Of a DNA stretch of 62,000 nucleotides, positions 51,481 through 61,398 are shown one piece after another. The notes under the pieces were generated by a model. It saw only the letters and a program-made list of their open reading frames with translations. It made no database searches and was not told where the DNA came from. A program made the translations under genes and the position numbers. This stretch comes from Acanthaster planci (lineage: Eukaryota; Echinodermata; Asteroidea; Valvatida; Acanthasteridae). Position 1 is the first letter of the stretch. Each line of letters starts with the position of its first letter. The stretch spans positions 1 to 62,000 of the forward strand of contig NW_019091587.1 in NCBI RefSeq assembly GCF_001949145.1. The letters run 5' to 3'.

Positions 51481-51501
51481 GGCATTGCCTGGTGCATTGT
51501 T
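51481..51501 (+). ncRNA. Hairpin H11 (copy B, fourth)
   Basis: Arms GGCATTGC and GCATTGTT around CTGGT. They form eight pairs including two G·T wobbles, interrupted by one T-T mismatch. It is the last family member found. Confidence 0.4.
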
Positions 51502-51899
51502 CTTAAAATTAAGTTCAAAAATCAAGTTAAGCGATTAGGCCTAAATCCAGTGCAATTGAGCTGTAACTAGAGTTTATCTCAGATGCATGCTGTCGTGAAT
51601 GAGCAAACCGAGGATTTTATATTACTCAAACTTCCCACTGTAGCACGACCGAACAGAAGCTACCCAGTGGTCGACAAAATTATTTATTTTGATTATCGAT
51701 ATTATTTGGTGTGTATCGATTCTTTCTGCAAGAATTTACTGCTTGTTTTATCAGAGATTATAAGAAGTTATTCTTTAATAAGTCGATGGCTTTTATTTAC
51801 AACTGTAATGCATAGTAAAAGATACTGTAATGATAACGATACATTGCGGCAGAGTTTATAATTAGAAGTCAGTAAGAGCAAGAAATAAACTGGCTGGAA

Positions 51900-53830
51900 G
51901 AATGAAGGTACCGTATATCAAAATACCTAAAATTGACACTCGGTAAAAGAGCACTGTGCTTCTATTAAAAAGTGTGCGTTTTCGCTTTTGTGCGAATAAA
52001 ATTATGGTAAATGACGAAATTCGAACAATTCGACTGTGATTTAAAAGGCAGCTAGCGAGTACGAGAAGTGAGGAAAAACCACAAAGAAAGTGTTAAAATG
52101 ACGAGGGTTTACATGAAACGATATACGTACGAAATAAAGGGGGAAATGTTACCCGGAGTAGAGCGACGGAATTAATATATAAACGACTGTAATAAATTAT
52201 AAGACGTTGCTGGTATCAACGAACAAATACGGGGGTGAACGAAATAATACTTGAAAGCAGCGTTATTTTGTTCTCTGAAGTGATAACGAAAACGTCAATA
52301 TTTCCAACCAGATCGAGTACGACTAGTTAAAGAAATATTTTCGTGCATGTTAAAAACCGGTTGTCTGCACGTACAAAGAAAATGCCGAGAACTGCTCGAG
52401 TAGTAACATATTTGTAGGGGAAATAACGAAATCAAAAATCGAAAACATCAAAGCACACACACAACGTGTACACATACATAAATATAGCGAGAAGCGGAAG
52501 AAACGATACGTCATTGCATCGTGGTACTTCTCTGAACTCTTACAAAATTAAAAGTCAAAATGACAACTGGTGGAAAATAGGAAATAATCACATCTGATCT
52601 GAAACGAAATGTTTTAACGAGCGTAGCATTATGGGCCGAAAAATACCCTAGCTGTCGGTCAGAATTTAAAGGGGTTATGGCGAGGAACAAGCGAGCACGA
52701 CTGAAAAAGTGTATTTTGAGTTCAGGTCGAACTTTAACGTAAAATAATACAAGAGCGAGGTCTGTACCTGAAATAAAATGTCACGAGAAGTGTTAGGAAT
52801 GTATGGTATCAGCGTGTAACATTTAAGAGTAATCAAGAGGTAATACTTCAAATCAGCTTTGCTTGACTGAAAAGGGTTAAAGAAGACCAAATACATGTAT
52901 ACGTTCGAAATGGAACTTCGCTTTGAAAATAATAAATCCCAACTATATTATACCCTACTAAATAATGTAAAATAAAAAGAAAACAGGCCCGTATCACCCT
53001 AAGAGATGGTGGGATCGGTGGAAGAAATGTTTTGCAGGGTATAACGGCACCAATTTTAATGCCCTCAAAATGCGTTTGAAATTACCGGCTTAACCCACAA
53101 CCGAGAATATTGTCATCAAAAACACGAAATGTTTATGATATCAACCATGAAAATGATATTACTCTCTGCGATACAAAATTAATAATAAAGTCATGAAGTT
53201 CATCGTAACGCTACTACAAAGAGGGGCTGCAAACAATATCACGAAGCGTTTATGAATGTGTAGTAAATAAAGAAATGTCGTAACTGGTAATACCGACAAG
53301 CGAAAACCTTCCGACCCATGTCTACTTGTTTCGCAACATGCAACGAGCGAGTACGTGTGGGAAAAAAACGAGTGCTAGAGTTTGTTATTGTCACTTTTTC
53401 GCCGAACTGCAGAAACCCATTAGGCCTAAATAACGAAAAATGGACAAAATTACGCGAAAGACCAGTGAAATATACTGGAATTGACTGCAGCATAAAAGCC
53501 ACGATTACAGATGCAAATACTTGAAATTGTTTTTGTCGGGAATCGATAAATGACGATGCATCTCATAATGATGGTTCTAACAAGTATTCCTATAGTGGCT
53601 TTAACAAAATTACAAACAGACTTTACTTCCCAGTATTTTTGCACCACGTATCCGCGACTTTCTTCCCCAACAACTTGTAGGACAAACAATTGAGTCAACG
53701 TAAGGGGGGATATAGCGTAAAAAAGCTTGCATAAGAATGTGTTTTCAATCGCAAGCAACTTTCACTTTTGTTTCCTCCGACATTAAATGCTCACTTTCTC
53801 TGATCGCCATGCTTTACTGTCACCTGAATG
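51900..53830. other. Non-coding part of the structured island
   Basis: No convincing ORF. The motif CGAGYRCG and relatives recur (52050, 52678, 53342), as do pieces of the A/B unit. I see no transposon termini here. Confidence 0.45.
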
Positions 53831-53838
53831 TTTACAAT

Positions 53839-53862
53839 GTAAGTCCGATCAACAGGAATTGG
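53839..53862 (+). ncRNA. Hairpin S1 of the CCGAT family
   Basis: GTAAGT followed by CCGAT, a short spacer, then ATTGG. The stem has 5 bp with one G·T pair. It is the first of five similar sites up to 54919, preceded by TGATCGCCAT as S5 is by AGATCGCCAT. Confidence 0.4.
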
Positions 53863-53943
53863 CATGAAACCTTGTAGTTTTAAACACATATCACATAGGA
53901 ATTTGTCACTGGTGTATAGTGTCTTCTAAACTTTGCTTGTACT

Positions 53944-53967
53944 GTAAGTCCGATTTGCATACGTCGG
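53944..53967 (+). ncRNA. Hairpin S2 of the CCGAT family
   Basis: GTAAGT, then CCGA, a 10-nt loop and TCGG, followed by CAAA. It lies about 105 nt after S1. Confidence 0.4.
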
Positions 53968-54682
53968 CAAATAGGGAACGTGTCGGAGTCTTACTTGTGA
54001 TTATAAAAATCAGTGAAATGAAACATAATATCACGTACATTAAAAAATCGGCAAAAATTCAGATCGTTTAATGAAAGGCATCGGCGAGTGCAAATTAACA
54101 AAAGGATCGTTTACGAGTTGAAGAAGTTTACTTAAAAGTAACCGTCGAAAGGGCACAAGTAAAGCTTGTATGAAAGGTGACAGTGAGAGGTGAAAGAAAG
54201 AAATCTGTGTCTTTGTTTCTAAAACGGCAAACCATCAAAATCGAACTTTTGGACCGAATCGAAATTTTGCCTTATAAATGCAACAAACGAGTGCAAAGGG
54301 AGTGAAAGGTATTTGAAATTAGTTTGTAATTTTTTCCACGGATATCTGTCAAAGATAGATCAACGTCAGTCCCATTGGGCCTTTTTCAGCAATACAAAAT
54401 AATTTTGGCGAGGAATTCATGTAAACTGGTTCGGTGACAATTTTTTTTACATACTGCGTGTCTACACGTCTTTTCCACAGGATATCTACTATCTTCTACC
54501 TCAGTGTAAAATATCAGCTACGCTGAGACCTTTGAAAGGGGCATACATTTCTATATAACTACATCCTGCATGCAAAATAGACCACGTGACTATTTCCAGT
54601 GTCAGTGGGCTTACGTTTTTTCCATGTAAAATGATAGTCCATATTAATGATCATGAATTCTCAGTGAATTTTGTTTTAAATA

Positions 54683-54710
54683 TAAGTCCGGTTCCTGTCA
54701 CATGAATCGG
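54683..54710 (+). ncRNA. Hairpin S3 of the CCGAT family
   Basis: ATAAGT, then CCGGTT, an 11-nt loop and AATCGG. All six positions pair, one as G·T. Two positions differ from S2 and S5 but remain paired. Confidence 0.4.
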
Positions 54711-54782
54711 CTTGAGTAACTTGCGGTTTTTGTACCACCATTAATCTTTGTATTTTGCATCAATGAAAATATCTTCTGATCT

Positions 54783-54798
54783 TAGTCCGAATTGGCAA
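54783..54798 (+). ncRNA. Site S4 of the CCGAT family, no loop
   Basis: TTAGT, then CCGAATTGG, followed by CAAA. It keeps the family flanks but is too compact to form the same hairpin, so it is probably a decayed copy. Confidence 0.3.
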
Positions 54799-54894
54799 AT
54801 GAGGAATATACATGTACTGTGTTGAAGTTACATGCGATTCGGGGATAAACAATTATGCATTAGTGCAGATCGCCATCAGCAAGGTTTTGTCAAT

Positions 54895-54919
54895 TGTAAG
54901 TCCGATCCATAGTCATCGG
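54895..54919 (+). ncRNA. Hairpin S5 of the CCGAT family
   Basis: GTAAGT, then CCGAT, an 8-nt loop, ATCGG and CAAGG. It is a perfect 5-bp stem and the cleanest member of the family. Confidence 0.45.
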
Positions 54920-55282
54920 CAAGGTAAATCTGTCAGTTCTACCAATGAGCTTTAGGAACACATGATTATACTAAACTACGACGGGTTCAGTTACTAGCGC
55001 GCCCGTACTCAATATACAAGTTTGTCCCTGATACATGTACATGTACCATGCTCTACAACCCCACCCCGAGGTAATTTTTAGACTCTCCATGACGTCAACA
55101 ATGTTCGGTTGATGTAACGGAAGTTTGTTGTGAAAATCAGGCCATCATAGCTGGCTTAAAATCGCCCCTGGTAATATCTTAAGCCCGTAATGAGTGTTCA
55201 CATGCACAGTAACCTGAGCGAAAATGATGCCATTGAATCTTAGATTACCAACGCTTCATGCATCGTGTATAGTGAGGCCCAG

Positions 55283-55440
55283 ATAACTACTGCAGTGAGG
55301 CTTAGCTACATAACTACTGCAGTGAGGCTTAGCTACATAACTACTGCAGTGAGGCTTAGCTACATAACTACTGCAGTGAGGCTTAGCTACATAACTACTG
55401 AAGTGAGGCTTAGCTACATAACTACTGCAGTGAGGCTTAG
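55283..55440. repeat. 27-bp tandem repeat, nearly six copies
   Basis: The unit ATAACTACTGCAGTGAGG plus CTTAGCTAC starts at 55283, 55310, 55337, 55364, 55391 and 55418; the last copy breaks off after CTTAG. Copies are almost identical; the fifth has CTGAAG for CTGCAG. The period is a multiple of three, so the plus frame stays open as a 9-residue repeat, but nothing else suggests a protein. Confidence 0.95.
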
Positions 55441-55444
55441 ATTC

Positions 55445-58400
55445 TTTACTGTGATCTGAGGTGGTGTACAGGTTAATGTGCAGAATATTTTGCCTCGAGT
55501 TAACAAAGCATCGGCTATGCCGAGCTCTATGTTTCCTGTTAGTTCAACGAGAATCTACAGGTGCACCGAGGAGTTGCAGCCTAGTACCATTTCGATGTCG
55601 GAAAGATATCCTTGCCGTCTTGCTGCGGATGCCTCGGACCGCTGACGATTGCAGGCGACATCAAGGAACCGGAAGCGGGGAGGAAGACCGTCAGATGACC
55701 GATGACCCTGCTTGTTGTGCCTTCCATTACCGGTCAAAAAGTACGCTTGAGTAAAGTAAACTTTCAATCGATTAATTGGGCTACGAACAAGAACCTAATG
55801 AAGAAATGTAATAAAGTAATTTCAGAAACCTGCCTGGTTATTCGTCTGGCGACATTTGTGATGTGTTTTCCGACCATTTTGCTTTAATAATGGCTCATAT
55901 TTCTCGTTTTGTTGGGCTTTGTTGTACAAAGAATAACGGCCACCAAGCCACAGCGCAGTGACAGGATGGGGATGAGGCTCACTGTTCTACCTTGACGAGG
56001 GAATGCTGGACCGATCCCCGCGCTCCACCTGAAAGCAAGGAGGATGGCCACCCATGGCCCACTCCTGTGTGCTCCACTTTCCATCTGGGTTTGGTAAGTC
56101 CTTTGGTCAACGACTCCAGAAAAAAATTTTAAACCTCAACAAACTCTGCAATACCTAATTACCGTTCTGTTTTTTTACCCTGCGTAAAAATATTGTTCAA
56201 AGTGATCTTGTAACATCTGCTTGTTACGTAAGGCCCCGTTAATTAAGTCTTGTGTTTCTCATGCTAATTGTTGGCATGCGTGCACTCTTTTCTCGGTTGG
56301 ATGGTGTTTTGTAATGATAAAAAGACCCTCTCCAAGTTTTTCTTTGTCTTCCCTCTCTGAATGGGTTCTTCATGTTTGTACAGTTCGTAACAAGCCAGTG
56401 ATATTGGCTAGGGTGCCACCTTGCCATGGGTTCAGGGGGGGGGTTAAACCTTGGAAGGAAATTTTCAAAAAGTGCCGCGCATTTTGTGAATTTCGATTAC
56501 TTTACTTAAAATGGCTCATAATTTTGACAAGAGAATATAACAAACTACTTTATTTGGGCCGTGAACACGTTTGCCCTCTGTTAAATTTAAGAATCTAATT
56601 AGTATTGATAATTTTAAAAGAGCTGGAGTTCAGTTAGTAAGAAAGGATTTAGAACAGGTCCTCTGTAAACAATTTCAACACACTGTATGCTGCTTTTAAT
56701 CACTAACCTGCGGAGTGGACCTTCGACTTGCAATGCTTTCCTTGTCTGTTTTGTTCGCAGGAGTTTACTTACGTTCAAAGCGTCAGTTGTGTTTATTATT
56801 GTTTCAGTTCCTTATTTGTGTATTTAAGTATATTTATGCGCGATGTATCTAACAATCTGCAAAACACGTGTGCCGACGGTAAAATAATGTGCAGCTGTCC
56901 TATTTTCCGATCCACCGATCAATAAGCATAAGAAGTGTGTAATGTAGACTGCCGATATTCGGCAGCTTTTACCCTTGGCCAGTGCCCATTAGATGAGTTG
57001 AATAAGGACTTCCTCAGTTTGATTTGCTTCAAATATTAAAGCATCTAAAAAAGAGGTCATATTTATAATTAACAATCCTTTGGGGTATCCAGGTAGCCAG
57101 GCGGGGGGCAAAATGGGAATAATTTTCACTGGAAAAACCCTCTGCTATCCGCGTTGAAAAGAAGCACCCTCTCGTCGGTTGGAAAGAGCCATGTTGGTCG
57201 GGGAGTTTTCATTTTGCTGGTAGTGACGCAATCGACCGTTGAAGCAAGATAAGCCTGTTTCCGTATGGTTGTTTGTAACGCAGATGGTCTGCAAGACGTC
57301 AAGACGCAGACAGTTGCGGATGAGACGTAGTGCGGCGGCGTCATTCCAGCCAAAAAATTAAACAAAATTGCGTCCAAAAATCGGAAAATTTTTGCAAAAA
57401 TTCCTTTTTAGGTGGCAATGTTTCCTCTCAGTGAAGCCAAACTGATGCTCTAGTTTGATGTAATTTGTTAAATGGTCAGCTATTTTGTTGACAACTGGGG
57501 CTGCATGCGCTAGGAAATAGACAAAATGTGAGGTACTAAGCGAGAGAACGTCATTGTACACCCGTCTTGCCAGCGTGCGTGTTTGTATAGGCCTACTCAG
57601 CGACTCAACGCAGACAGGCTGCAAAGTTGAACCGAGCTCAACTTTGCCGATCCGTCTGGGGCTGGTTTGCGTTACCGGCGACACTTCCGTTTGACATGTT
57701 TCCATTTGTCTGCGTTGCAGTTTGCGTCTTGATTGCGTTGCTCTCTGCGTTTCTTACGTCGATATGGAAACCAGGCTATAGGCCTATGGGACGGAAAGAA
57801 CCTCCCCATTTTGTGTCGGTCATTGGTATCAATTACAGGAATCTAAAGAGTTTCAGACATCTGGGGGAGGTGTGTTAAAGGTGACAATGATTGTCTAGAG
57901 TGTGTTGAGTTTGGACATGTTGGAAAGTATCCCTCCGTCCCAAACACATGTACATGTATTGCCTGGTATACCTCTCTTGGTCCAGCTCGGGGCTCGTTGC
58001 CAGTACAATAAGCGTTTTCAATTCCTTTACAAAAAAATGCTGTAATTATCTTCCCCTCCCCCTAGGTTCCCAACATCTCCCCGCTGGTTATAACATGGTG
58101 AGGACAGACAAAAGCCGCTGGGAAAAGTGATACTTTCCTGTAACAGCAGTTCTGAGAGAGAGAACAAGCCAGGCTTTAGTGATTATTTTTTAAAACCATG
58201 GTAAGCCTTATAAGTCTGTTTGCATCATCGGGGTAGCTGGCTGGTTGGAAAAATTGCACACATTCAAAATGTTCATCAGGCTTCAATCCTGTTTATACTG
58301 TGTAAAAACTACAGTTTTTACCATTATAAAATTTAGCTTTAAGTTCAATAGTCTGATTCAAATTAACTTTTAAACAAAAAGGGGGAAAACCATCTTGAAC

Positions 58401-59281
58401 ACGACCAAAACGTAATGTTAATGCTTTTTGTCAGTGGCCGGAATGGCTACAACTCGTACGATTTGTTGATTTTTTAAAACAAATTTCATTCACATAACCG
58501 TATTTTATGACTCTACATACAATTTTGGAGGGGGCAGTGTGTGGGGGTGGTAAATGGAAAAAGTAATTATTGCCTTTTGCTTGAGTCTCCTTCACCTGGG
58601 GGATTTTCTTCACAAAACGCTGGAGAAAATCTACTTGAATAAAGGTTATAATCGTGGCTCTAAAGGATTTTTAAGGGAAGTAAAGTCCAACATTTCAACA
58701 CGGGAAATTCCCATGAGCCGGAAGGAGAGAATATTATCCTCATGGTGAATCCCCAAACATTGAGTATAATAAATAATAATAATAATGATAATAATAAAAA
58801 AAAGCCGCCCGGAGCGCAGGCCCGGCGCAGTCGCATCACAAGTCGAGGGTGCAGGCTACTAATTAAAGTGAGAATTTCTTGCCAGCTCGTTAGCATCAAA
58901 AGTGCCCCGGCAGTATCTTTTAAAAAGTGGATTGTGTAAATCTTTGCCAGGATCAACTCCCTGGGTCTTTGGACCTTTATCCGAGAGCAGAATGGCTAAA
59001 ATAAATTTGGTTGAAAAATGACCCCAAGTGCACGAGAAAGTTGAGGGGGTTGCCACTTGAAAAAATAGCTGCAAGCAGACGTGGGGGAGGGAGAGTAATT
59101 TTGTTTTGTGGGAATACCTATAAATGTAATCGGATAACCCATAGAAAATTGAAAAGAAATGGAAAGATTGGGGACCAGGCACTAAATTTTTAACGTGTGT
59201 TTCAGATACCTCAGGGATGCTGGTACGCATGTTATTGGGCCCTGAAAAATGTCGATTTTACATCGTTTCCCATGGGGCTTG
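55445..59281. other. Intergenic stretch without a supported gene
   Basis: ORFs up to 125 codons (56221-56598) show no family I recognise. A short AAT-type microsatellite lies at about 58769-58803, followed by a GC-rich patch (58803-58855). Nothing else stands out. Confidence 0.5.
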
Positions 59282-59457
59282 AATACAGCCGTTTCACGAT
59301 AGTGCGCCACCAAGAGTTTGCAACGCGTTGACCAATCACAGGGTGCGAAATTTGTTGACCCAACGCGCGATTGGAAAGCGTCGACAAATTTCACGCGTTA
59401 TGATTGGCCAAGGTGTTGCAAACTCTTGGTGGCGCGCTATTGTGAATCGCCCGTATT
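59282..59457. mobile_element. Near-perfect palindromic MITE
   Basis: Two arms of about 75 bp, 59282-59357 and 59381-59457, share the inverted core CGCCACCAAGAGTTTGCAAC and CCAATCA / TGATTGG. The spacer is about 23 bp. It is CpG-rich and has no coding capacity. Flanking duplication is not obvious. Confidence 0.75.
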
Positions 59458-59699
59458 TCTGGACTCCACCCAATTTAAATCAATGTAATCGGAAGCGTGA
59501 AGAGCGTAAGAGGGCGCTACTGGGACTACTGTTAAGGGCGCATTCCACCAAATCGTTGGATTTATGCGCGCGAGCTCAGTATTTTGTGATCCGACAGGGT
59601 TTTTACAATAAGAAATGCCATAACCGGAAGGGATCACAGAGGTACTTCTAATAAATCCCAAATTTGGTTCTTTCACAAAAATCCCCAACTTGCGGGTCT

Positions 59700-60140
59700 A
59701 TTTTGGATAGAGACGGGCGGCTTAATTCATTCAGAGCTGACTGCATAGTTTTACTCCTATCTTGGGGGCATCTTCGGGGAAAGGCGAATAAAAAAATGAG
59801 TGGCTAACCCCTATAAAATTAATACGAAAAGTGAACTTCTGGTCATCTTCTTGAATTTCGAGTGAAAAAAAATGGGAGCCAACCTCTTCCCGAGAGTCAA
59901 CTGGCGGCGCTATTTCGGTCTGATTTTGCATCGTTTTCTATGGGCGCGTAATAGACCTCATGCACGTGCACAATGCAGAGCGTTTCGCGCATTGCGGCCG
60001 GACCAGCCGACCGGAAGGACTTCTAAACCAAACATCGTCTGCTTTCATTTTAGGCCACGGTCAGTTCAATTTGGCTTGGCATCGCCACCCATCAAAAGCT
60101 CCTCCTGTTCACAGAAGGTGAGAATGATACTGTAAAACAG
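59700..60140. other. CpG-rich patch with donor-like site; possible promoter or 5' exon
   Basis: Dense CpG between about 59880 and 60060 is followed by CAGAAG|GTGAGA at 60119, which fits a splice donor. A plus-strand frame from 59872 crosses it without known similarity. A first exon of a gene extending beyond the window is possible but unsupported. Confidence 0.2.
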
Positions 60141-60969
60141 GGTTCGATTATTGTGCACTTTCAATGTGAGAAATGCGTCAGTTATTTTCGTTACTGCCGG
60201 CGTTATATCGCATGGTGTCAACGTTTGCACGTGCCTCGGTCATAAACAAGCCCCAAAATAGAGGGTACGTAGTACGCGTACCCCGTACCCTCAGAGCCGT
60301 GGCGTGGAGTCCGACGTCCGCCCTGCAGCTCAGGGGACACCCAACTAAACCATACTACGTACACGTACCTCTGAGTAGTTGCATGGGCTATGTTTTCCTA
60401 CCCCCATGGGCTAGAAATGTCGACAGATTTCTTGACCTTTTCAAAGTTTTACAGCTCGCATCCATCAAAAATACTCCAAAACTAGACCTACTAGCTAGGG
60501 CCCTTAGGCATGCTGGGTTTTCCAAACCAGTTCGTACTCGTAGGCAGGCTCATTAATTTTTCAACTAACTTTTCTGTTTTTCTTTTTGAAGTGATCTTGG
60601 AGAGGATGTCATTAGAAACAGTTTGGATTCCATTAAACTCTGCAAAGCAAAGAAATACTGATTTAATGCAGGGATACGGGGATTTCGAGATGTTTTGAGA
60701 TTTTTTGTTCATGAGTAATGCAGAGCAAACTGATTTTTTTTGTACACAAATGAGTGTGGAATTGATTGAAAAGCTTAAAAGTCACATTTCCATAAATGTG
60801 TCTTATTTCAATTAACTGCTGGCTTCGCTAGAAATTTTAAAACTCTTGAAATTTGAAATTAAATGGAGGATCTACAGCATATGGAAAAGACAAGTTTTAA
60901 TCAGAATATCCAATTTTAGAAAATGAGTTCCCAAATAAACAGCCGCCTCACTCATTTACGCAAGTGGGC

Positions 60970-61214
60970 AATTCCAGAAATTAGGGGCCTAAAAGTGATA
61001 TTTTTTGTGCCCCTGTTACAGCTGACCTTTTTATGTGACATTGAAATATCACTGGAATTGATTTCAAACTATTGCTATTTGTTTGGCAGGTACATGTAAT
61101 ATACATTAATTTGTCACTCTTCTTGGAAATTAGAAAATGTGTTCTGAACTTACAAAATCATACGTCAGATGTGACGGGGACACGAAAAAAAGTGGACCCC
61201 TAATTTCTGGAATT
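60970..61214. mobile_element. MITE-like inverted-repeat element, 245 bp
   Basis: The ends AATTCCAGAAATTAGGGG and CCCCTAATTTCTGGAATT are perfect 18-bp inverted repeats. Weaker pairing continues inward for about 50 bp (TTTTTTGTGCCCC versus GGGGACACGAAAAAA). There is no coding capacity, and the target duplication is unclear. Confidence 0.75.
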
Positions 61215-61351
61215 AGGCCTACCCATGTCCCTAGCGTACATGTAGGCTTAGTTTTGGCACATGCTCTGGTACACACTGGTACGCGCGCTGTGCTACATTT
61301 TGACTAGCCCAGCTATACACAGGCGTGACAGGTGCATTGGGTCCCAATTGT

Positions 61352-61398
61352 CATGACTATACGTGTACGTGTACGTGTACGTGTACATGTACATGTAG
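61352..61398. repeat. (GTACGT)n to (GTACAT)n microsatellite
   Basis: Four ACGTGT units pass into ACATGTACATGT, showing that the two hexamers interconvert by C/T change (CpG loss). Confidence 0.85.

Larger units (their letters stand above)
50700..52300. repeat. Tandem duplication unit B (diverged)
   Basis: It is the counterpart of unit A with four hairpins in the same order. A partial third copy of its end may lie at 52804-52860, where GGTATCA...TAATACTTCAAATCAGC resembles 52212-52258. No ORF is shared between A and B, so any conserved function would be non-coding. Confidence 0.6.

Noticed and set aside
55283-55440. CRISPR-like array
   Set aside because: The 27-bp copies are head-to-tail with no variable spacers, and the window is eukaryotic.
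56221-56598. 125-codon open frame
   Set aside because: No similarity or signal that I recognise, no splice context, and a competing antisense frame. It is compatible with chance.
60173-60556. 127-codon plus-strand open frame with Arg-rich C terminus
   Set aside because: It overlaps CpG-rich repeat-like DNA, has no recognisable motif, and its composition follows the local sequence. A retroelement fragment could not be shown.
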